From Patiria miniata (lineage: Eukaryota > Echinodermata > Asteroidea > Valvatida > Asterinidae), in the NCBI RefSeq assembly GCF_015706575.1, contig NW_024037047.1:3352632-3416631 (forward strand): a DNA stretch of 64,000 nucleotides, given 5' to 3'. Below, piece by piece: positions 57,601-64,000 of the stretch (position 1 is its first letter; each line of letters starts with the position of its first letter). Both the position numbers and the translations under genes were made by a program. A model generated the notes under the pieces. It was not told the origin of the DNA, did no database searches, and was given only the letters and a program-made list of their open reading frames with translations.

Positions 57601-57765
57601 AATGTTGAAGAGTATATTATTGACAGGATGGCGTCGGTAGAAGGAGTTATATCAAAAGTCCTGACCCAAAAGGTGCAGTCAACATGGTATTTCAAATTAT
57701 CAAAAGATGACTTGTGGGAGGATGTCCACTTTGCCAGCAGCGTCAATGAATTTTCCTCCGCCTAA
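48522..57765 (+). CDS. Copy D: Ig-Ig-Ig-Ig-TM-NACHT-LRR-like receptor (spliced)
   Basis: Coding exons are 48522-48603, 49876-50211, 52269-52619, 52948-53277, 53549-53908, 54157-54303 and 55151-57765, giving about 1406 residues, phase 1 throughout. Domains follow the family order: signal peptide, four Ig domains (28-139, 140-256, 257-366, 367-486), TM exon 487-535, then NACHT with P-loop GRAGSGKTT at 610-618 and Walker B VVILVDDCND. It is the most diverged copy, with no counterpart of the TACRLPTMSWPS stretch before NACHT and a different C-terminal tail. The acceptor of the NACHT exon is changed (see that exon). An in-frame upstream ATG at 48507 would add MDSVD before the signal; I chose 48522 by homology. 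Confidence 0.8.
49103..49190. repeat. Two-copy tandem repeat, ~47 bp
   Basis: CCGTCCACATTAACAAATAA followed by CTCGTTACGTTACTGCGA appears twice in a row with one or two changes, in the intron before the copy D Ig1 exon. Confidence 0.6.
49876..50211 (+). CDS. Copy D exon 3: Ig-like domain 1
   Basis: 112 codons, phase 1-1. HRIPCRS, AIYWFRG and DAGRYICQV mark the fold. An extra Cys (RGNCQRG) appears where B and C have Phe. Confidence 0.87.
50212..52268. other. Copy D intron with GC-richer inserted stretch
   Basis: The intron between Ig1 and Ig2. From about 51090 to 52110 the base composition changes to GC-richer sequence with ACGTAC and GTGTGTACG runs, unlike the matching introns of B and C; this looks inserted. 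A helicase-like scrap lies at 51706-51960. The rest holds nothing I recognise. Confidence 0.45.
51706..51960 (+). pseudogene. Possible RecQ-like helicase N-terminal fragment
   Basis: A frame reads FNTASDRLGLNDFHLQQ, then AAIAAFLRGCHVFVPYRGLTK, resembling the Q-motif to P-loop region of RecQ-type helicases (LK..Q..AI..FL.GKDVFVSLPTGYGKS), but the Walker A glycine-lysine part is not there (PYRGLTKEN). It is short and not part of the receptor reading frame. It is probably a decayed copy of a dispersed helicase-like gene or transposon cargo. Weak call. Confidence 0.3.
52269..52619 (+). CDS. Copy D exon 4: Ig-like domain 2
   Basis: 117 codons, phase 1-1, GDTFPACT to YFDVHIEG. LPCECAS, VVYWSTGKG and RFWCHVF. 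The sequon NAS is near the F-strand. Confidence 0.85.
52948..53277 (+). CDS. Copy D exon 5: Ig-like domain 3
   Basis: 110 codons, phase 1-1, acceptor TTTTTGTCCAG. IPCIAW, MVQWFIV and THTGRYVCI. Sequons NQT, NYS, NDT and NST. Confidence 0.86.
53549..53908 (+). CDS. Copy D exon 6: Ig-like domain 4
   Basis: 120 codons, phase 1-1. LKCPAG, VLWSYGPP, GCFGIT, NKCLQ and RYWCHVF. It has a short insertion (LGHSG) before GCFGIT and lacks one residue near the end relative to B and C. Confidence 0.85.
54157..54303 (+). CDS. Copy D exon 7: transmembrane helix and tail
   Basis: 49 codons, phase 1-1, five fewer than B because the stalk before the helix is shorter (ADEYVIIVCV). The helix ends AVGLCLVL, then RCRRRC and GSYEMVDETG with YxxV. 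Confidence 0.85.
54373..54804. mobile_element. Possible MITE with TAAAGGGGC ends
   Basis: The left end TAAAGGGGCTAGGGGGCGG and the right end, reverse complement TAAAGGGGCCGG, are short inverted repeats. GC-rich runs (CCGCCCCCCCTCTCA and GGGGGGCGCCCCCC) lie just inside each. It is in the intron between the TM and NACHT exons of copy D and has no match in B or C. Target duplication not resolved. Confidence 0.4.
55151..57765 (+). CDS. Copy D exon 8: NACHT ATPase and LRR-like C-terminus (shifted acceptor)
   Basis: In B and C the exon begins TTAG|ATCCAGAATTG. In D the same place reads TTTGATCCAGAATTG, so the AG is lost. The next AG, at 55149-55150, is 6 bases downstream and also phase 1, so splicing there drops only Asp-Pro and keeps the frame. 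P-loop GRAGSGKTT at 55372-55398, Walker B VVILVDDCND, GCKVVMATRHAQW, SCLPGILRTLCKLSEW, EIKFSLAVLLEFCAG, then LRR-like KLDLRLNQEIDDIAF, SLKDIRLS, RLTTLYLLHC and LKVLHISGR. The stop TAA is at 57763-57765. Confidence 0.83.
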
Positions 57766-58480
57766 CTGACAGTTTCCCTATTTGATTTGGATGTTGGTCA
57801 AAGTGTCTCATAGTTTTCATTGTTCAAAGGCAAATACGTTTTCCTAGGTTACGGACAGTCCTTATTCATCAAAACCAGTTGGTCAATCGTCCTGAGGAGT
57901 CCTATGAGTGTTGGGAGTGCAATGTTCTCACCGTGGTTAGGGAAATGTTTCACTGATGATAGGCGCTTCTTTGCATGGAACCGGCCCTTGCACCCCATGT
58001 CATATCTGATGACAGGTGTTTGTTCTTTTGTGTCAGGCATGAGCACACACTTTGTACTTTTAATGTATCTTCTTTCAGTAAGGATGCAACGTGCGAGGGT
58101 ATAATAATTTGGTTTTTGAATAGCTTTGACAAAAGCAATGGCGCTTAAAAGAAAGCGGGGAGGGGGGCGCTTTATATTGACGATCTTTGGTAAAATGAAT
58201 TTTTTTTTGGACTGCCCTTAGAATCAAAAGACAGGCGATGACGATAGCAATTACCAACAGTCTCCTTGAACAGATATTTTCGCTAAGCTTGGGGACTACT
58301 CCATTGAGATCATCATTAGTTGTTCGCTTCTGCCTCCTGACACCAATTACCTCGAGTAACATTCTACTGTCACAGCTGTCAATTTTCTTTTTTCTCCAGC
58401 ACGGATGTTAATGTCCAGGCTTCACATTAATCGAGTAGTACTGATTAAATAGGAGCCACGAAAAGCTGTAATTTAATGCA
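57766..58480. other. 3' flank of copy D, nothing recognised
   Basis: No gene is supported. It contains a GGGGAGGGGGG run near 58158 and no clear match to the A, B or C flanks. Confidence 0.4.
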
Positions 58481-60650
58481 TTTATTCACGTTGGTACACC
58501 AGCTGTTATGAAGTACTTTCTAGACATGGTGTCTTTGCCTGTGCGGTCAATCAAATACCCCTTATGTTTGAAGTCATGCACTCTGTCTGTCAGGTGTTTT
58601 GTCCCACTGCTTGTACTTGGAGGCCTAGCACTGTCAGTCATGTTGTGTGCTGTATTCTTGGTCTTCCCAACGTTCAGCCGTAGGTCTTTGGAATTGTCAC
58701 TTTAACCTGTAAAGAAGCATGTGTTCTTGACATCTGTTCGGAGTCGTCCGCGGGGTCAAGATCAGTAAGCAGCGCAGGGCCGACTCTCCGGCTAGGGTTG
58801 ATTCTGAAGCCAAGTTCCTCTTCCCTGCCATAGACAGCCTGCTTCATTGCATAATCCAGTACGATGATAAAAACAAAATTGTGCTAGGACCATCCTCAGT
58901 ACACCTGCAGAAACGAGCAAATCCTCCATTTTACCCTCAGGATATACTACCTTGGCCTGTCACTTGTGGATTGAACCAGCTACGATGCTACCGATGCTAG
59001 ACAGCTAGAATTTTCATCATCTTCCTTCTGTATGAGGAATCAAACGCCTTTTTAAAAAGGTTTTACTATTCCTTCAGGGAGTTTGTCCTGTACTCCTTCA
59101 ATCACCCTCTTTAAGGCAAAATCTGGGCTACAGTCTCCTTCTCTTCGACACCTTTTTAATCACCTGTGGATTGATCCGGCTGAGGTTTTGTTATTATGTT
59201 GTAAAGTTCAGCAATGACTTATTCCCCTGTAGCTAACTGTTTTGCTTAGACCCCCTTATTATAGTATTGGGAGATATGTTCGATAAAGACCACTGCTCTG
59301 GATTTTACCTCTCCGTGTGGGCTATATTGGACACAGAAAGAATATCGCTGTAAAATAACAAAGTATAACAGGCATTATTTCATCGGGACCACAACACATA
59401 TCTTGATAGATTCCGCCGCATTCTCAAGCTCTAAGAGGCCAGAGATTCATAGTCAATATTGATATTGTCAAGCACAACCCAGATTTCATTTCATAATTAG
59501 TTATCACATAAGGTGACTAGAATGGTTGTACCAAGCCTTGAACGTGTGGGATTTTTTTTATCCCTTCCAGTTTCCCAGCTTGGCTTTTTTCTGCTACCGG
59601 TAACTTTTTTATGATGTTTCAGGATACACTGAGCTTCTGGTTGGCATATTCAGCTTAGCCTGCCCTTTGATCATTACACTAATTTATTCGTCTATCTGCT
59701 TGTAATAATCGTTTTAGAGTTTTGACTATGCAACTTTTACAAGTTATCTGTTCTCCTCACTCACGTTATTGATTTAGTCAAAGTATGCTTTAGCCATATT
59801 ATCCAGTGTCCCTTGAATTTTGGATGTTTGGAGTGTTGCTGTTCTGCAAGTGAACATGTGCTTCCTTATCTACCTTATTTGCATGGATGAAACGTCACAA
59901 TCTCATGGTTAGACACTTGTCATCTGGAACCTGGTATTCTTCTCCACACTGTATCGCTGTTCGAGTTCAGTCTCCGTCACGATTGCTTTACAGTCATGCT
60001 TTATCTTCTTTGACCCGATCATACTGAGGAGATCTAAGAATGATTCTGATTATCAAAGATAGTAGGGCCTACAGTTCTGTGATCGTGACAGACGCTTGAG
60101 AACTTGTTGTATATATCAACATTCAAAGCACCGTTCCGCCATTTTCCTCGTACTAGGATATAATCCAGCTGATATTTGATACTTATGGCTGATATGCGTC
60201 CATCTCTTACCTGCTTGTGTTTAGGCAGCTTGGAGCTCTTGTTCTTGCATCAGATTAACCATCATTGTATTCCTGATCTAATTAGTTTTTATTGTGGAAT
60301 GGGAATGCTAGATTTTTATAAAACGGGCATATATATAAGTTGTCTGTGGGTGCAATGTTCACTGCTCCTCTCAGATCATTATTAAACTATGGTCAAGACG
60401 GGTTGGAGTCCGGATACGGATAATTACCCGAGCCGAATCAGGATTGCCTTTGAATGATGTTGCTATCTTTCGTTCTGTTAACAACCATGATTTCACCTCA
60501 TAATGCCTATTCCACTAATTGGTGCCTGGGTCACGTTCCGATATACGCAGATAAAATAACGAGTGATTGCGCTGACACTTTGCTGAACCTCAGTATTTCA
60601 TCGTGCACAATTCGGCGTTCCTGAATTTTTAAGATTTCAATATCCCTGGA
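58480..60650 (-). mobile_element. Decayed non-LTR retrotransposon, antisense to the receptor genes
   Basis: Read on the - strand the sequence gives non-LTR RT blocks in order: FKKAFDS and RRKMMKIL (near 59050), then LDYAMKQAVYGREEELGF followed by DLDPADDS, the remains of the RT catalytic DLDFADDI (near 58780), then DFKHKGYLIDRTGKDTM-like residues near the 3' end (about 58510-58580). Upstream (59500-60650 on the - strand) is weakly recognisable as the endonuclease-side portion. Many stops and shifts; an old copy. It is a different LINE lineage from the one at 25000. Confidence 0.6.
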
Positions 60651-60709
60651 TATAAAGTTTTATGATAGCTCCTCAGCTCTAGTATCTTCCATGATTGTGC
60701 CGAAATGTA

Positions 60710-61340
60710 TATAGCTGATATTAGGAGTAACAATGTAAGCTTTGACCCTCCTACGATACAAGAACTAAATGGTCCTGGTCGCACAAACACCATCGGGATG
60801 AATGAGTCAACCGTGATCTGGTCTTATGGTGCGCCAAATACGTCAACGACCACCTAATTGGTCTGCTAAATCTACCCTGTGGCACTTCGGATATTTCCTA
60901 GCTGGGAGGAAGCAGATGCTTGGGTATAACATCTGCAGAAGCTCTCTATTTAAACAAGCGTCTCCAAGAATCAGACGTCATATACTGGTGTCATGTCTTT
61001 CCCTGCGGTGGTGTGTTGCAGAAATCCTACGTGGACATTGTCATCAAAAGTAAACCTCGAAGGTAATTGCAGGGGTTCTATGAAAAAGGGGCTGTGCCCG
61101 TTGCTGATCTATGATAGGGTGCGTTTGGTCGGCATTTCTAACAATCAGTTGCAGCTTCTGACCTACCTCCTAAAGCATTCAAAGTCACACAGTGCTGAGT
61201 TGAAATTACATATGACGACAGTGGAGCTGTTTCGGTTGGAAAAGGAAGAGTTGGGCTTACATAAGAAATACTTACTTGGAATATTTCGATCCAACAGCAT
61301 TCAAGGATGTGACATTTCAGGTCGTATGTACTGATACAGC
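60710..61340 (+). pseudogene. Receptor pseudogene: Ig4 exon fused to mid-NACHT exon
   Basis: 60710-61048 matches the Ig4 exon (IGMNESTVIWSYGAP, then a stop and frame change, ending VIYWCHVFP and SYVDIVIKS). At about 61050 it passes without an intron or TM exon into the middle of a NACHT exon (LEGNCRGSMKKGLCPLL, YDRVRLVGISNNQLQLLTYLLKHSK, TTVELFRLEKEELGLHKKY). The NACHT part is C-like (GNCRGSM, CPLL). About half the NACHT exon, including the P-loop, is gone. The join shares TAAAC-like bases on both sides, as in a microhomology-mediated deletion. It ends near GCDISG. Confidence 0.87.
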
Positions 61341-61689
61341 AATGAAGAGAGTAGGATAACACCGTTATTAACAGCTGGCGAGGGATCTGTATTTCATAAC
61401 ACTTCGTAGTGTAGGGGTGTATATAAGTACGAATACATATTTGTTTTCTTCAATTCACAACGACGGAGTGATTGGATGGTACGGAGCCATTCAGTTGCGT
61501 TGGCAATCTGTCGACAGAACGACTTTCTTTGCACAACCTTGTAAAAAGACCTGTCACATCGTACGCCACATCCAATGACAAGTCTTTGTTCTTTTGTGCA
61601 TTAATTAGTATACCCTTTGGGCTTCCAATTATTTTTCCCCTCGGGTTCGGGTAGGGCGCATCGTGCAAGGGGTTGGCGTATATTATTAC

Positions 61690-61870
61690 TCCGATCATAT
61701 CTTTGAAGGTTTGTATATTGCTTTTGGAGATCTATTGAGATTTGTCTTGCTTCTAGTCGGTAGTTGAATTCAAGTCGTATGGACTTGGTGTAAATTTAGT
61801 GTAGAGCCATGCTTTGTTAAATTTGCATGTTCTTTTGGGTGATGGGTAATCTTATCGCAGCCTGTGTTTT
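61690..61870. repeat. Relic of the shared 3' flank
   Basis: Blocks CTTTGAAGGTTTGTATATTGC, GGAGATCTATTGAGAT and CGTATGGACTTGGTGTAAATT match the flanks at about 26688 and 45370-45480, and more weakly 1690-1860. It marks the downstream end of the 60710 pseudogene unit. Confidence 0.6.
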
Positions 61871-63715
61871 AGGTTCAAGAACCGCACTTCTGATAAATGC
61901 CATTGTTATTATGTACGTTTTCATTCTCTGGTTTGATATCATTATATTTTGAACTAGCTACATATAATGTTTATCGTTCTTGATATTAAAAACAAACAAA
62001 GAAAAGAAGCCGTCAAATACATTAAACTTGTAAACGGGTTAAAGTCTTTGACACTTTAACTGCACTTTTACATGGTGTTTAATTTTTTCTAAAATACGGT
62101 TCAAATAATACCTGCTTTGTTCTTCTTGCTCTGTACTAATATTACAGCATTACAAAGCTAAATCATCAACTAAACGTTATATTGTCTAAATATTGTAATA
62201 TGTTCATGTAGCACCATACATAATAATGATTGGAAAGCCTATTTCCTGAACTACTTTTGATGAAAAGAAAATACTGAAATCACTCAATCCGTTCAAAAAA
62301 TCACCATTTAAACGTCATGACCCTAAAACATGTTTCGTGAAAAAAGGAAAATTTAGTGTGCATTTAGACTGTTTAGAACCACAAAGAAAATGACACAAAA
62401 TAATACTTGTTTGAACAACTGTCAACAACTGCAGTACACAATATCTTTATAAACAACCCTGGTTAGGCAAACGGTATGATTAATACTATCCTCTGTTTTG
62501 AAAGACGGGCCTTGAAAAAGTACTTTGTTTGATATTTTTAACTTTTAAACAGAGGTTTTATCGCAGGTGATGTTTGAACACAATGTGTGACGACAATTCT
62601 TGAAATTGCATTTTTGGACGAAAGAGGTTTTAGGGTTATTGTATTTAAACGGTGATATTCTTTTAATGGATCTAGCAATTTCAGTATTTTTGCATCACAT
62701 GGAAGCTTATGAAATTGGCTTTCCAGCAAATATTATGTTTGGTGCTAAAGATGTTACTCACTTTGTATAAAGTGGAACAATGGTTATACGTGTTAAAGGA
62801 CATGAAAGTGGTGTTGGTTTACCAATAGGTCACGTAATGTAAGTCGTATGTTGGCTCTCTAACTTTTCAGTAACATTCTTTGATGTGACCAGTGCATGTT
62901 TCTCGAAAACAAAATATGGTAGATTCGACCCATCGAGTTACCTAAGATATCATGTTTAGTTGTTGTTGTAAATATAGTGGTACTGTTTAATCACTTTTTA
63001 ATAATTAATAATAAGTATTATTCGCGTTTCAATGTATGTAAGGAATCTTCATTTTTATTTGAGTACAACAGTATGTGTAATATCATATTCTTTATTTCAC
63101 TTTTCAGCTATTAATCATAATATAAAACTCCAAATAAGAAGTCATTTGTTCAGTCGTATACATTTAACAAGAAAATAACGGCGAAGGTCTTAAAATTTGG
63201 AAGGAAGTGATTCTTAATGTTCACACAAACATTTTGATAGAAGTGAAATTGGAGAAAAAAAAGCTTACCGATGAGGAGTATAATTCTTAATATTCAGTTT
63301 GCGAACCATTGGCTATCACATTGATATCTATATTTTGTCTCTGGTCTATAAATAAATCACATTGTTAGTGATATAAAACTGAAAAAGAAGTACCATGCAC
63401 ATCTAAACACATAACACACAGTATCAAAAGCTTAACTGTACAAGTCCGTTTTGCATTCAAACTCCTTTTGGCTAAGACGAAGGCCTACGTGCAACTATTT
63501 GACCATAATTCTGTTGTGCTTGATGTTAGTATCACCTTGTGGTCCAAACTTGAAAATTGATTATTACTAACGACGTTCAAGCAAGGTGCAGATTTAGATG
63601 ACAATTTCTGAAGGACTATTTCTACAAAGCTATTTCCTCAGTGGGTCATTGTAACTTTCCTTTGCCTGATTTTTTACACCTAGTTTTACACTCTTCAATC
63701 AGCGCGTTGCTTTTA
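61871..63715. other. AT-rich intergenic, no gene recognised
   Basis: Short open frames only, none with a known motif or a counterpart in the other units. I see no clear repeat structure. Confidence 0.4.
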
Positions 63716-63719
63716 TAAT

Positions 63720-64000
63720 AAATCTTGCAAATGGTGGGGAACAATTCCAAGTCCTGTACAGTTCTTTGCAAGCCAAGTGAACCACACCCTCATGATCCGT
63801 TCCTCTTTCACCTAAACGTTTCCTTCAGTCCATTAACAAACTGTTCATCCCGCCTTTACAGGCATGAAGTCGCTTCAGAGGCTGGAATCAAGACTAAACC
63901 GCGGTCACTGAACTGCTTTGATTGCTAGTAACGTTGCTGTCTGTTCGTGCCCTCGCCAGAGCAGCGTACAGCACTTCGGTTGAATTCGTAATTGGACGTT
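63720..64000 (+). other. Start of the upstream region of a further unit
   Basis: The stretch GCAAGCCAAGT..ACC..CCCTC, CTTTC.CCT..CGTTTC, GGAATCAAG.CTAA..CGCGGTCAC and CGCCAGA.C..CGTACAG is collinear with 27930-28270, which lies upstream of copy C. This suggests another receptor copy beyond the right edge. Confidence 0.45.

Noticed and set aside
62666-62770. Small + strand frame starting MDLAISVFLHHMEAYE
   Set aside because: Only 34 codons, no known motif, no counterpart in the other units.
1-64000. CRISPR arrays, operons or bacterial-type regulation
   Set aside because: The window is clearly eukaryotic, with introns, SINEs and LINEs; the tandem repeats seen lack spacer structure.

Overview
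The window is animal genomic DNA: AT-rich, with long introns, GT-AG splice sites, non-LTR retrotransposon debris, a tRNA-derived SINE array and many foldback or MITE-like elements. A tandem family of NACHT (NLR-type) immune genes and the style of the repeats point to an invertebrate deuterostome. An echinoderm, perhaps a sea cucumber, is my best guess, but the sequence alone does not prove the species.

The content is one tandem gene family, all on the + strand. Three complete copies (B, C and D) share a seven-coding-exon structure: signal-peptide exon, four exons that each encode one Ig-like domain, a transmembrane exon with a short basic tail, and a single large 3' exon encoding a NACHT ATPase plus a helical and LRR-like C-terminal region. 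Every internal junction is phase 1, so the exons join in frame. The predicted products (about 1411, 1428 and 1406 residues) would be cell-surface receptors with an N-glycosylatable Ig ectodomain joined through one membrane pass to a cytoplasmic NLR-like ATPase.

Layout. 1-544: C-terminal end of copy A. 545-7190: 3' flank of A and upstream repeats. 7290-23785: promoter, non-coding first exon and copy B. 23786-28500: B 3' flank with LINE debris and a palindromic repeat. 29617-40713: promoter, first exon and copy C. 40714-43950: C 3' flank, a close paralogue of A's flank. 44040-45195: broken NACHT-exon pseudogene. 46762-47077: hAT-like MITE. 47690-57765: promoter, first exon and copy D. 58480-60650: decayed LINE on the - strand. 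60710-61340: pseudogene with an Ig4 exon fused to the middle of a NACHT exon. 63720-64000: sequence matching the region upstream of copy C, so another unit probably starts beyond the window.

The copies differ in ways that suggest ongoing turnover. B and C are very alike in the Ig exons and the first part of the NACHT exon but diverge in the C-terminal half. A and C are near-identical at the 3' end. Copy B has gained at least four mobile insertions whose empty sites can be read in copy C. Copy D has lost the usual acceptor of its NACHT exon, but an AG six bases downstream keeps the frame.
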